The translations under genes were made by a program, and so were the position numbers. Of a stretch of DNA of 64,000 nt, positions 16,277 through 25,135 are shown piece after piece. The notes under the pieces were generated by a model that was not told the DNA's origin, searched no databases, and saw nothing but the letters and a program-made list of their open reading frames with translations. Source of the DNA: CBDANO01 sp965197665 (GTDB taxonomy: Bacteria > Chloroflexota > Dehalococcoidia > Lucifugimonadales > UBA3495); the NCBI GenBank assembly GCA_965197665.1, contig CBDANO010000004.1, positions 372,001 to 436,000 of the forward strand. The letters run 5' to 3'. How positions within the stretch are numbered: position 1 is the stretch's first letter; the number at the start of each line of letters is the position of its first letter.

Positions 16277-17909
16277 TGTCATTGCTCTACGATAGCGTCC
16301 CCGTAAATTGCTCAGGGAAAATGTCCGTCTATGAAGGACGTGACATTGAACCAACGAGAGCAGGCAAGACTCCAAGTACTCAACAGCGTGATGGAATTTC
16401 AACTGCCCAAGGCCCAGGCGGCCGAACTTCTGGGGATCAGTGAACGCCAGTTTCGGCGAGTCTTAGCGGCCTACCGGAGGGACGGGGCCGCCGCACTGGT
16501 CCACGGCAACCGGGGTCGCAAGCCCCGCAATGCGGTCCCCGAGGATGTCGCTGCCGCCGCGGTGATTCTGGCCAGCGAGAAGTACGCCGGATTCAATCAC
16601 AGCCACTTCACCGAAGTGCTGGCGGATCGGGAGGGTATTCACCTGAGCCGTCAGACGGTAAGCCGCCTTCTCAACCGCCATGGCCTGACCAGCGCCAGGC
16701 AGCATCGTCCTCCCAAGCACAGGGTCCGACGGGAACGGATGCCCCAAGAGGGCATGCTGCTGCAGATCGACGGCAGCCATCACCGCTGGCTGGAGGATAG
16801 AGGACCCAGATTCGTCCTGCTGCTGGCGGTGGACGATGCCACCGGGACGGTGGCCAATGCTCTCTTCCGACCGGAGGAGGACACCCGGGGCTACTTCCTG
16901 CTGATGGAGGGAGTCATACGCAGCTATGGGATCCCCCTGGCCATCTACGGCGATCGCCACGGCGTCTTCAAGTTCAACGGCAAGCCCCGGCACATTACCC
17001 AGCCCGTGGGCCCAACCCAGTTCACCCGGGCCATGGGGGAATTGGGTATTGAACAGATCTTTGCCCGTTCGCCACAGGCCAAGGGACGGGTGGAACGCAT
17101 GGCCGGCACATTCCAGGACCGGCTGGTCAGCGAACTCAGGCTGGCGGGAGCCGCCGCCATCGACCAAGCCAACGCCGTGCTGCGGGACTTCCTACCCCAC
17201 TTCAACAACCATTTCCGTGTGCCTGCCCAGCAGGTCCAGGCAGCCTATCGTTCCCTGGACTCCTCCCTGCATCTGGAACGAGTCCTATGCTTCAAGCACG
17301 GGCGCCAAGTAGCCAGGGACAACACCGTCAAGTACCAATTGCGCACCCTGCAGCTGCTCCCCGATCAGGATCGGTCCAGCTATGCCGGCGTCAAGGTGGA
17401 GGTGCTGGAGCGGAGCGACGGGCAGCTAATGGTCCAGCACGAGGGGAAAGTGATTGCCTACCAGGAGGCTCCGCCCAAGGCGGGAGTGCTGCGGGCCGCC
17501 CAGGGGGCTCTGGCTCCTACTCCCGAACTGGCCCAGGTGGTCAGGAACCTGAGCCAGCGTGGTCTCACCAAGTCACAACTGCAGCGCCTGGCCGCCTTGG
17601 GAGCACCTGTCGACCAACCGATGGATGATGAGAACGGCCCCACCTCTTACACTCCGCCGCCCAGGCAGGCAACGCCGCGCAAGCAGGCCTTGTGGAAAGC
17701 TGTCCACCACGCCAAGCTACAGGGTGTCTCCCTGAGGAGCATCGCCAAGCAACTGGGTATTTCCAGAAACACGGTCAGGAAGTACGTTGAGTTGTCGGCT
17801 CCGCCCATCAACCGGACTCCCAGACGGTCTACCCTTTCAGTAACTCAGCACCACACCAACGGACATTTTCCCTGAGCACTTAGGCGGACGTTTTCGCTGG
17901 ACAGCGACA
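16277..17909 (+). mobile_element. ISNCY-like insertion sequence nested in IS21
   Basis: 1633 bp with ends TGTCATTGCTC... (16277) and the complement TGTCGCTGTCC... (17909). The outer 24 bp match at 16 positions, then an inner 20-bp inverted repeat is perfect (TGCTCAGGGAAAATGTCCGT at 16309-16328, and inverted at 17859-17878). It is flanked by the 7-bp duplication GCGCTAA. Rejoining its flanks restores a good IS21 right end, which shows that it landed in the older element. Confidence 0.75.
16331..17875 (+). CDS. ISNCY-family transposase (DDE, integrase core)
   Basis: 514 residues. The N-terminal HTH (FQLPKAQAAELLGISERQFRRVLAAYRRDG) is followed by a second winged-helix region and a DDE/RNase-H core: LLQIDGSHHRWLEDRG (first Asp), AIYGDRHGVFKFN (second Asp) and SPQAKGRVERMAGTFQDRLV (Glu). 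The C-terminal ~60 residues add a further HTH (LRSIAKQLGISRNTVRKYV), unlike the shorter classical members. The match is to the ISNCY/IS1202-type group from memory. ATG 16331 lies just inside the left inverted repeat. The frame is intact, so the element may still be active. Confidence 0.85.
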   Translation: MKDVTLNQREQARLQVLNSVMEFQLPKAQAAELLGISERQFRRVLAAYRRDGAAALVHGNRGRKPRNAVPEDVAAAAVILASEKYAGFNHSHFTEVLADREGIHLSRQTVSRLLNRHGLTSARQHRPPKHRVRRERMPQEGMLLQIDGSHHRWLEDRGPRFVLLLAVDDATGTVANALFRPEEDTRGYFLLMEGVIRSYGIPLAIYGDRHGVFKFNGKPRHITQPVGPTQFTRAMGELGIEQIFARSPQAKGRVERMAGTFQDRLVSELRLAGAAAIDQANAVLRDFLPHFNNHFRVPAQQVQAAYRSLDSSLHLERVLCFKHGRQVARDNTVKYQLRTLQLLPDQDRSSYAGVKVEVLERSDGQLMVQHEGKVIAYQEAPPKAGVLRAAQGALAPTPELAQVVRNLSQRGLTKSQLQRLAALGAPVDQPMDDENGPTSYTPPPRQATPRKQALWKAVHHAKLQGVSLRSIAKQLGISRNTVRKYVELSAPPINRTPRRSTLSVTQHHTNGHFP

Positions 17910-17916
17910 GCGCTAA
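17910..17916. repeat. 7-bp target-site duplication, right copy (GCGCTAA)
   Basis: Pairs with 16270-16276. Confidence 0.75.
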
Positions 17917-18092
17917 CAATGCCAAAGACCATATTAAAGTCCTTCACGATTCCACCCTCAGGACCCGAATAGGAGACGAAAGCCGCTTGGTCTAGTAAAG
18001 GCCGGACTAAGGAAATACAATACAGCGGTACCATTATCACTGCTATATTTGAGCATAGGACCTCCGTCGTACCTCGCTGCCGGGAGGCGGTA

Positions 18093-20111
18093 TTGCCCGA
18101 CACGAAGCTGGATGGACTCTGCATCAACACGGTGCGTTTCCTTGCGGTGGACATGGTCCAGCGGGCCAAGTCCGGCCACCCGGGCGCTCCCATGGGCGCC
18201 GCGCCCATGGCTTACGTGCTGTGGGACCGCTTCCTCAAGCACAATCCCGCCGACCCTCATTGGCCTGACCGGGACCGGTTCATCCTCTCCGCCGGCCACG
18301 CTTCGGCCCTGCTATACGCGCTGCTCCACCTGACCGGTTACAACCTGCCGCTGGAGGAGCTTAAGAGCTTTCGCCGTTGGGGCAGCAAGACCCCCGGGCA
18401 CCCCGAGTACGGTCTTACCCCAGGAGTGGAAGCGACTACCGGCCCGTTGGGACAAGGGTTTGCCAACGGGGTGGGCATGGCCATTGCCGAGCAGCGGCTG
18501 GCCGGTCATTACAACCGGCCGGGCCACCATATCGTGGACCATTTCACTTACGCCATCGTGTCGGACGGGGACTTGCAAGAAGGAGTCGCTTCCGAGGCGG
18601 CGTCTCTGGCGGGCACGCTGCGCTTGAGCAAGCTCATATACTTGTATGACGACAACGACGTTACTATCGAAGGGAACACCGACCTTGCTTTCGCTGAGAA
18701 CGTGGCCCAGCGTTTCCAGGCTTACGGGTGGCAAGTTATCGGTCCCATCGACGGTATGGACCCGGAATCGGTAGACTCAGCCATTCGCTCGGCCCAGGGA
18801 GAAACCGGCCTCCCCAGCCTGATCATCTGCCGCACCATCATCGGCTACGGCAGCCCCAACAAAGCGGGCACCGCGTCGGCCCACGGCGAGCCGTTGGGTG
18901 AAGACGAGGTGCGATTGAGCAAGGAGCGCCTCGGATGGCCGTCCCAGGAAACATTCGCCGCCCCCGGGAAGGCGCTCTCCCATTTCCGTCAGGCCCGGGA
19001 GCGGGGTATGCGCCGCCAAGCTGATTGGGAGGCCGGGATGGAGGCTTACCGGAAGACCTACCCCGCCGAAGCGGCCCAAGTCGAGGAAGCTTGGCAAGGA
19101 GACTTGCCAGAGGGTTGGGACTGGGGATTGGAAGCCCTTTTCGGCCCCGGAGACGGGGCGGTGGCCACCCGTGAAGCTTCAGGCCGGGTGATGAACGCCA
19201 TCGTGGACCGGGTGCCCTCGTTCACCGGCGGCGCCGCGGACTTGGCCCCCTCGACAAAGACCCTTCTCAATGGACACGGCGACTACAGTTTCGAGGACCA
19301 CCAAGGCCGCAACCTTCACTTTGGAGTCAGAGAGCATGCCATGGGGTCCATCGCCAATGGGATGGCCCTGCACGGCGGTACCATCCCATTCACCGCAACG
19401 TTCCTGATTTTTTCCGACTACATGCGCCCGCCAATGCGCCTAGCCGCCCTGATGGACCAGCGCGTAGTCTACGTGTTTACCCACGATTCCATCGGTCTGG
19501 GAGAAGACGGGCCCACCCATCAACCGGTGGAGCAACTGCTGGGTCTCAGGGCCGTTCCCAATATAGCGGTGCTACGGCCCGCCGACGCCACCGAGACCGT
19601 GGAGGCGTGGAAAATAGCCTTGGCCCGTCGCGACGGCCCGACCGCGCTGGTGCTGAGCCGCCAAAACTTGCCTGTATTGGACCGGACCGCCTACACTCCG
19701 GCCAGCGGCGTCCAAAAGGGGGGCTACGTTCTTTGGGAGTCGGCAACTCATCCCGACGTTATTCTCATCGGGACCGGCTCGGAGGTGCACATAGCCCTCG
19801 ACGCGGGCAAATTGCTCCAAGAGCGAGGAATCACTTCCAGGGTGATATCCCTCACCTCTTGGGAGATTTTCGCGGCCCAACCGACGGAGTATATTGAACG
19901 CATACTACCGCCCGGCGTCAAAGCGCGAGTCTCCATCGAAGCCGCTTCGACCCTTGGATGGGAGCGGTACGTTGGTCCGGAAGGAGTATCTATAGGCCTT
20001 TCTCGCTTTGGCGCGTCCGCTTCGGCTGAGGTGTTGTACCAAGAGCTTGGACTTACCGCCGCGAGAATGGTTGAGGAAGCGGAGAAGCTGGTGGACCGGA
20101 GTAGACGATGA
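18093..20111 (+). CDS. tkt: Transketolase
   Basis: 672 residues, full length. It carries the thiamine-diphosphate site (YAIVSDGDLQEGVASEAASLAG near residue 150-175), GHPGAPMGAAPMAYVLWD at the N-terminus, HDSIGLGEDGPTHQPVEQL in the middle domain, and the C-terminal domain GTGSEVHIALDAGKLL. It transfers two-carbon units between sugar phosphates in the cytosol. The start is TTG (18093) with GGGAGG at 18081-18086. It overlaps rpiB by 4 bp (ATGA), so the two are coupled. It heads the sugar-phosphate cluster. Confidence 0.97.
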   Translation: MPDTKLDGLCINTVRFLAVDMVQRAKSGHPGAPMGAAPMAYVLWDRFLKHNPADPHWPDRDRFILSAGHASALLYALLHLTGYNLPLEELKSFRRWGSKTPGHPEYGLTPGVEATTGPLGQGFANGVGMAIAEQRLAGHYNRPGHHIVDHFTYAIVSDGDLQEGVASEAASLAGTLRLSKLIYLYDDNDVTIEGNTDLAFAENVAQRFQAYGWQVIGPIDGMDPESVDSAIRSAQGETGLPSLIICRTIIGYGSPNKAGTASAHGEPLGEDEVRLSKERLGWPSQETFAAPGKALSHFRQARERGMRRQADWEAGMEAYRKTYPAEAAQVEEAWQGDLPEGWDWGLEALFGPGDGAVATREASGRVMNAIVDRVPSFTGGAADLAPSTKTLLNGHGDYSFEDHQGRNLHFGVREHAMGSIANGMALHGGTIPFTATFLIFSDYMRPPMRLAALMDQRVVYVFTHDSIGLGEDGPTHQPVEQLLGLRAVPNIAVLRPADATETVEAWKIALARRDGPTALVLSRQNLPVLDRTAYTPASGVQKGGYVLWESATHPDVILIGTGSEVHIALDAGKLLQERGITSRVISLTSWEIFAAQPTEYIERILPPGVKARVSIEAASTLGWERYVGPEGVSIGLSRFGASASAEVLYQELGLTAARMVEEAEKLVDRSRR

Positions 20112-20596
20112 TCCGGACTGTTGCCGTGGGCGCAGACCACGGGGGATTGCTCTTGAAGAAAGAGTTGACCCCCTGGCTGGAGTCCCAAGGGTACCGGGTA
20201 TTGGACTTAGGGGCCGAGTCCCTCGAACCCGCCGATGATTATCCTGACTTTGCCGAGGCTGCCGGGATGGCGGTAGCCTCGGGCCAAGCGGAACGCGGCA
20301 TCATAATTTGCGGCAGCGGGGTCGGCGCTACCGTGGCCGCCAACAAGATTCCTGGAATCCGGGCCTGCCTTTGCCACGACGTCTACTCAGCCCGCCAAGG
20401 GGTTGAGCACGACGAATTGAACGTGCTGTGCTTGGGGGCCAGAATCATAGGCATAGAGTTGGCCAAAGAGCTGGTTACTGCCTTCCTGAACGCCGCCTTC
20501 ACCGGGGAGGACCGCCACCGCCGGCGTCTGGCCAAGGTCGCCGCCATCGAGCAGCGGAGCGCCAAAAGCAACCGTGGCCGCCCCGGCAGCCTTTGA
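20108..20596 (+). CDS. rpiB: Ribose-5-phosphate isomerase B (RpiB/LacA/LacB family)
   Basis: 162 residues, the normal size. AVGADHGGLLLKKEL at the N-terminus, catalytic CGSGVGATVAANKIPGIRA (active-site Cys near residue 69), and HDELNVLCLGARIIG later. It interconverts ribose-5-P and ribulose-5-P. It overlaps tkt by 4 bp, so translation is likely coupled. The C-terminal tail (RSAKSNRGRPGSL) is poorly conserved. Confidence 0.95.
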   Translation: MIRTVAVGADHGGLLLKKELTPWLESQGYRVLDLGAESLEPADDYPDFAEAAGMAVASGQAERGIIICGSGVGATVAANKIPGIRACLCHDVYSARQGVEHDELNVLCLGARIIGIELAKELVTAFLNAAFTGEDRHRRRLAKVAAIEQRSAKSNRGRPGSL

Positions 20597-20816
20597 AAAA
20601 TCTGAATAAGTGGCTGAAGTAGCGACTGTTCGTATCTGACTTTGCGACAAATTGAAGACTTGTTCAGGCCTTTCCTTTAATGACGACCTATACGCCGCCG
20701 TCATGGGAGTTACGTAGTTGAAAGTACCTTTGTATCCGGCCCCGTCCGGGGAGTTGCTCAAAAGTCCCGTAATGAGGAAAGCCGGTGATTAGCATTGACG
20801 AGAGGAAGGCCCGCTC

Positions 20817-22454
20817 TTGGTAGCACAGGAACGTCAATGCCCGGGCTACAGCCTTGGGAAATACTTGCCCGAGGTTGAGGCCGCGCTGGCGGACCTGCAA
20901 CGCCGTGAGGTGGTGGGCCGGATTTGGCGCCGGGACCACACGGTTTGGAAGGATGACCCCGGGGAGATTGCCAACCGCCTCGGCTGGCTCACGGTGACCG
21001 ATACTATGGCCGAGCAGGTGCCGGTCCTGGAGGCCTTTGCCCGGGAAGTGCGGGAAGCCGGGTTCAAGCACGTCGTGTTGCTGGGGATGGGTGGAAGCAG
21101 CCTTGGACCCGAGGTGCTGCGTCAGACCCTCGGTAACGCTGCCTATCCCAAGCTCATCGTGCTGGACTCCACCGTTCCCGGATGGGTGAAAGCGGTGTCA
21201 GAGGCTATCGACCTCTCAAGGACTCTATTCCTAGTGTCCTCCAAATCGGGGTCCACCATCGAGCCAAACGTGTTCTACGCTTACTTCCGCAGCTTGGTGG
21301 AGCGGGTCTTGGGGTTCGAGTGCGCCGGTCAAAACTTCGCCGCCATCACCGACCCTGGTACGCCCTTGGCGGCCCTCGCCCGGACCGACCGGTTCCGGCG
21401 GGTATTCTCGAATCCACCGGATATGGGGGGGCGTTACTCAGTCTTGTCCTATTTCGGATTGGTACCCGCCGCCCTCACCGGCGTGGACACGGCCAAGTTG
21501 CTTGACCGGGCCGATGCCATGCGAGAAAAGAGCGCCTCAAGCACGGCCGCCCGTGAAAACCCCGCCGCCCGGTTGGGTACAGCTATGGGCGTTCTGGTCA
21601 AGCAAGGACGGGACAAGCTAACCTTGGCCACGTCTCCCTCCATCGCCTGCTTCGGCCTCTGGGCGGAGCAACTTTTGGCCGAAAGTACCGGCAAAGAAGG
21701 TACCGGCGTAGTCCCCGTCGTCGGTGAACCCCCGGTGAAGCCCGACCGTTACGGCCAAGACCGGTTCTTCGTTTACCTGCGCCTCGATGGGGACGACAAC
21801 GGCCCGGTCGACGCGGCTATCCGGTCCATAGAGGCCTCAGGCCAACCGGTGGTCCGGTTGAACCTGGGCGACGAATATGACTTGGGGGGCGAGTTCTACC
21901 GTTGGGAACTGGCGACCGCCATAGCTGGAAGCCTCTTGAGAATCAACCCCTTCGACCAGCCCAACGTCCAGTCGGCCAAGGACATTACCGAAAGAGTGCT
22001 GAATCAATTCGCAAGCTCCGGCAAGCTCCCCGAGGTGGAAGCCCTCACCTCCCTTAGCGAGTTGCTCGCCCATTCCAGGGAGGGCGGCTACTTGGCGATC
22101 ATGACCTACCTGAAGCAAACTCCCGAAGTAGACCGGGCGCTGGAATCCCTCCGCCGCGCGATAGCCGAGCGGTACCGCATCGCTACCACCGTCGGTTACG
22201 GCCCTCGCTTCTTGCACTCCACCGGTCAGCTTCACAAGGGGGGCCCAGACTCCGGTTTATTCCTTCAGATCACTACTAAGCATCATCAGAATGTGCCCAT
22301 ACCCGGACGGGCTTTTAGCTTTGGGGTGCTGGCCGACGCCCAAGCTGGGGGGGACTTGGAGGCGCTGCTGACCGCCGGACGCCCCGCCGCCCAGATGCGC
22401 CTGGATTCCGACCCCGGGATATCCATAGAGAACATGGCCCGCGAGTTGGCATAG
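20817..22454 (+). CDS. pgi: Glucose-6-phosphate isomerase (Tal-Pgi C-half type)
   Basis: 545 residues from a probable TTG start at 20817 preceded by GAGAGGAAGG. Two SIS domains: LLGMGGSSLGPEVL, FLVSSKSGSTIEPN, and the C-terminal TKHHQNVPIPGRAFSFGVLADAQAGGDLEAL. The N-terminus (YSLGKYLPEVEAALADLQRREVVGRIWRRDHTVW) resembles the point where Pgi begins in bifunctional transaldolase-Pgi proteins, but no transaldolase half is present upstream. It converts glucose-6-P and fructose-6-P, feeding zwf two genes downstream. The next gene starts 145 bp later. Confidence 0.92.
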   Translation: MVAQERQCPGYSLGKYLPEVEAALADLQRREVVGRIWRRDHTVWKDDPGEIANRLGWLTVTDTMAEQVPVLEAFAREVREAGFKHVVLLGMGGSSLGPEVLRQTLGNAAYPKLIVLDSTVPGWVKAVSEAIDLSRTLFLVSSKSGSTIEPNVFYAYFRSLVERVLGFECAGQNFAAITDPGTPLAALARTDRFRRVFSNPPDMGGRYSVLSYFGLVPAALTGVDTAKLLDRADAMREKSASSTAARENPAARLGTAMGVLVKQGRDKLTLATSPSIACFGLWAEQLLAESTGKEGTGVVPVVGEPPVKPDRYGQDRFFVYLRLDGDDNGPVDAAIRSIEASGQPVVRLNLGDEYDLGGEFYRWELATAIAGSLLRINPFDQPNVQSAKDITERVLNQFASSGKLPEVEALTSLSELLAHSREGGYLAIMTYLKQTPEVDRALESLRRAIAERYRIATTVGYGPRFLHSTGQLHKGGPDSGLFLQITTKHHQNVPIPGRAFSFGVLADAQAGGDLEALLTAGRPAAQMRLDSDPGISIENMARELA

Positions 22455-22599
22455 CGCCAGCATAACCCGGTGAGCAGGAGCTTCAGAGGAGCGGCCGGGA
22501 AGTCAATCCCGTGAATACTTTTGAGTAGTTTCGACGCAGTGGAGGCGCCCGACGGCGGGCGGTAATTGGACTCATAAGACCTGACCGGAGAGACCCATC

Positions 22600-23532
22600 A
22601 TGGAAATAGGAATGATCGGCTTGGGCCGTATGGGCGGCAACATGGTTCAACGCCTTCTGATTGGCGGTCACCGGGTCGTCACCTACGACCGCAGCGCGGA
22701 AGCGGTAGCCGCCAGCCAAGCCCAGGGCGCCGCCGGCGCGTCCTCCCTGGAAGACCTAGCGGCCTGCCTTGCTCCACCCCGGGCCGTGTGGGTTATGGTG
22801 CCGGCCGGCCAGCCCACCGAGGATACGATAGATAGCCTTACTCCCCTCCTCACGACCGGCGACTCCGTCCTTGATGGCGGTAACGCCAACTATAAGGACA
22901 GCATTCGCCGGGGGGAAAAGCTAAGGGGCCTCGACATAGACTTCTTGGATGTGGGCACCAGCGGCGGCGTCTGGGGTTTGTCCGAAGGTTACTCTTTGAT
23001 GATCGGCGGCGACGAAGCCGCCTACCGGCGTTTGGAGCCCATCTTCCGCACGTTGGCCCCCGGAGAGAACAAGGGCTTCAGTCACGTGGGACCGATCGGC
23101 GCCGGTCATTTTGTCAAAATGGTACATAACGGCATCGAGTACGGCATGATGCAAGCCTATGCGGAAGGCTTCGAAATCATGGAGGCCAAGAAAGAGTTCG
23201 ACTTGGACTTGGGAAAGATCGCCGAAACTTGGCGTTACGGCAGTGTGGTGCGCTCTTGGCTGTTGGACTTGGCTGCCGCCGCTTTGGAAGAGGACCCGGA
23301 CCTGAGCGGACTTCAAGCCCACGTCGATGACTCCGGTGAAGGCCGCTGGACGGTGCAGGAATCGGTCGATTTGGCGGTGCCGGCCCCGGTCATCACTCTG
23401 GCGTTGCAGCAGCGTTTCCGCTCGCGGCAGGACCAACCCTTCGGCGGCAGAATGCTTGCCGCCCTGCGCAATCAGTTTGGCGGCCACGCGGTGAAATCTG
23501 CCCCGAAAGGGGCCAATGAGAAGGCGGAGTAG
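22600..23532 (+). CDS. gnd: 6-phosphogluconate dehydrogenase, decarboxylating (short form)
   Basis: 310 residues, the short YqeC/GntZ-like form rather than the ~470-residue enzyme. NAD(P)-binding GMIGLGRMGGNM at the N-terminus, substrate-binding DVGTSGGVWGLSEGY, and catalytic KMVHNGIEYGMMQAYAEG. It oxidises 6-phosphogluconate to ribulose-5-P and CO2. The stop overlaps the GTG start of zwf by one base, so the two are translated together. The start follows GGAGAGACC at 22589-22597. Confidence 0.95.
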   Translation: MEIGMIGLGRMGGNMVQRLLIGGHRVVTYDRSAEAVAASQAQGAAGASSLEDLAACLAPPRAVWVMVPAGQPTEDTIDSLTPLLTTGDSVLDGGNANYKDSIRRGEKLRGLDIDFLDVGTSGGVWGLSEGYSLMIGGDEAAYRRLEPIFRTLAPGENKGFSHVGPIGAGHFVKMVHNGIEYGMMQAYAEGFEIMEAKKEFDLDLGKIAETWRYGSVVRSWLLDLAAAALEEDPDLSGLQAHVDDSGEGRWTVQESVDLAVPAPVITLALQQRFRSRQDQPFGGRMLAALRNQFGGHAVKSAPKGANEKAE

Positions 23533-25010
23533 TGCCCGCCGATAGTACCACCGTCGTAATTTTCGGGGGCTATGGGGACTTGGCCCGGCGCAAGCTGGTC
23601 CCGGCTCTCTTCGAGTTGGCGTGCAAGGACCGGTTGCCCGAAAGGTTTCGAATAGTTGGTGTCGGCAGGCGGGAATACACCGACGCAAGCTACCGGGCCT
23701 TCATGGAGGAGGGCCTTCGAGGATTTAGCGACCTCGCCGCGCTCACCGGCCGGTGGGCCGCCTTCGCTCAAAACCTGTTCTACTCGCAAGGGGACCTTGA
23801 CGACGCCGAAGCCTATCTGCGGTTGAAGCGGCGGCTGGAAGAGGTCGAAGGGGGCGCTGCCAACCGCCTGTTCTATCTATCCGTCGCCCCTAGATTCTTC
23901 GGCACCGCCGTAGAGAACCTGGGTGATTCCGGATTGGCTGGGGAGGAGGACGGCGGGTGGCGAAGGGTAGTAATCGAAAAGCCCTTCGGCCACGACCTCC
24001 GGTCGGCTATGGACCTTAACCGGACGGTGCACCGGGTCTTCGAGGAGGAGCAAGTCTACCGCATCGACCACTATTTGGGTAAGGAAACGGTGCAGAACCT
24101 GCTGGTTTTCCGTTTCTCCAACGCTATTTTCGAGCCTGTATGGAACCGGAACTACATAGACAACGTGCAGATTACGGCCGCCGAAACCAACACGGCGGAG
24201 GACCGGGCCGGTTACTACGACCGGTCCGGCGTTTTGCGGGACATGGTGCAGAACCACTTGCTGCAACTGCTAACCATGGTCGCCATGGAGCCGCCCAGTG
24301 CCATGGACTCCAGTTCACTGCGCAATAGCAAGGTGGAGGCGCTGCGGGCCATTCGGCGGTGGGACCCGGTAGAGACGGCGCAGAACGTTGCTTTCGGCCA
24401 GTACCAAGGTTACCAGTACGAGCAGGGAGTGGCCGCCGGCTCGACTACGGCGACCTACGCGGCCCTGCGAATGCACGTGGACAACTGGCGCTGGCAAGGG
24501 GTGCCCTTCTACTTGAGGACCGGAAAGGCTCTCGCCACCAGGGTGACGGAGGTCGTAATCCAATTCAGGCGCCCTCCACTCGTAATGTTTACTACCGGGC
24601 CGGGGCAAGAGCCGAGTCCCAATTTGCTGTCCCTTCGCATCCAGCCCGACGAAGGCGTGCACCTGAGGTTTGGGGTAAAGGTCCCGGACCGAGGCATGCT
24701 GACCGAGAGCAAGAGCATGGAGTTTCGCTACGACTCGGCGTTTACAGGCCAAGCAATTCCCGAGGCTTACGAGCGCCTTCTTCAAGATTCTCTGGAGGGT
24801 GACGCTTCCTTGTTCATTCGAAGCGATCATATCGAAGAGGCTTGGAGGATAGTGGACCCGATACTGAACGTGCAGGAAAACCGGTCCAGCCGGCCTCCTC
24901 ACCCCTACGAACCGGGTTCTTGGGGGCCGGAGCCCGCCAACGGACTGCTGTCTGAAAATGGGCATAGTTGGCAATGGCTGCGCGGTACCCACGGGGGTGA
25001 TGATGGCTAA
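23532..25010 (+). CDS. zwf: Glucose-6-phosphate 1-dehydrogenase
   Basis: 492 residues, full length. Coenzyme-binding IFGGYGDLARRKLVPALF at the N-terminus, active-site RIDHYLGKETVQNLLVFRF (catalytic His and Lys) and IEKPFGHD. It oxidises glucose-6-P to 6-phosphogluconolactone, the entry step of the oxidative pentose phosphate route. The GTG start overlaps the gnd stop (TAGTG). The 3' end overlaps the ATG of a short frame resembling a lactonase N-terminus. Confidence 0.97.
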   Translation: MPADSTTVVIFGGYGDLARRKLVPALFELACKDRLPERFRIVGVGRREYTDASYRAFMEEGLRGFSDLAALTGRWAAFAQNLFYSQGDLDDAEAYLRLKRRLEEVEGGAANRLFYLSVAPRFFGTAVENLGDSGLAGEEDGGWRRVVIEKPFGHDLRSAMDLNRTVHRVFEEEQVYRIDHYLGKETVQNLLVFRFSNAIFEPVWNRNYIDNVQITAAETNTAEDRAGYYDRSGVLRDMVQNHLLQLLTMVAMEPPSAMDSSSLRNSKVEALRAIRRWDPVETAQNVAFGQYQGYQYEQGVAAGSTTATYAALRMHVDNWRWQGVPFYLRTGKALATRVTEVVIQFRRPPLVMFTTGPGQEPSPNLLSLRIQPDEGVHLRFGVKVPDRGMLTESKSMEFRYDSAFTGQAIPEAYERLLQDSLEGDASLFIRSDHIEEAWRIVDPILNVQENRSSRPPHPYEPGSWGPEPANGLLSENGHSWQWLRGTHGGDDG

Positions 25011-25095
25011 GCTGCAGGTTCTAGCCAGCCGCGAAGACGCTTCCCAAGCAGCCAACTTCGTTGCCGGCCTGGCCAAAAAAACAGTCCCTTCTTGA
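25003..25095 (+). pseudogene. Probable 6-phosphogluconolactonase stub
   Basis: A 30-codon frame, MAKLQVLASREDASQAANFVAGLAKKT, begins inside the zwf end (ATG 25003, another at 25000) and stops at TGA 25093. Position after zwf and the opening pattern fit the N-terminus of 6-phosphogluconolactonase (Pgl), whose other ~200 residues are missing. The C-terminal end of the convergent hydrolase gene follows 40 bp later, so a deletion is likely. Thirty residues do not prove the family. Confidence 0.4.
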
Positions 25096-25135
25096 AACTA
25101 TCGAACCGCGCTGCCGTTGCCTGCCCGCTTTGCAG

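Larger units (their letters stand above)
14033..17918 (-). mobile_element. IS21-family insertion sequence, interrupted by an ISNCY-like element
   Basis: istA and istB on the minus strand are enclosed by related ends. The left end starts TGTCAACGCCGGTTTAATTCTGA at 14033; the right end, after removal of the inserted element, reads TGTTAGCGCCGATGTAAAAATGA inward from 17918. Internal repeats of (A/T)TTGACCCACC occur at both ends (14039-14061, 14071-14090, 14106-14128; 16203-16222 inverted), as expected for multiple transposase-binding sites in this family. No clear target duplication is seen outside the ends. Confidence 0.75.
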
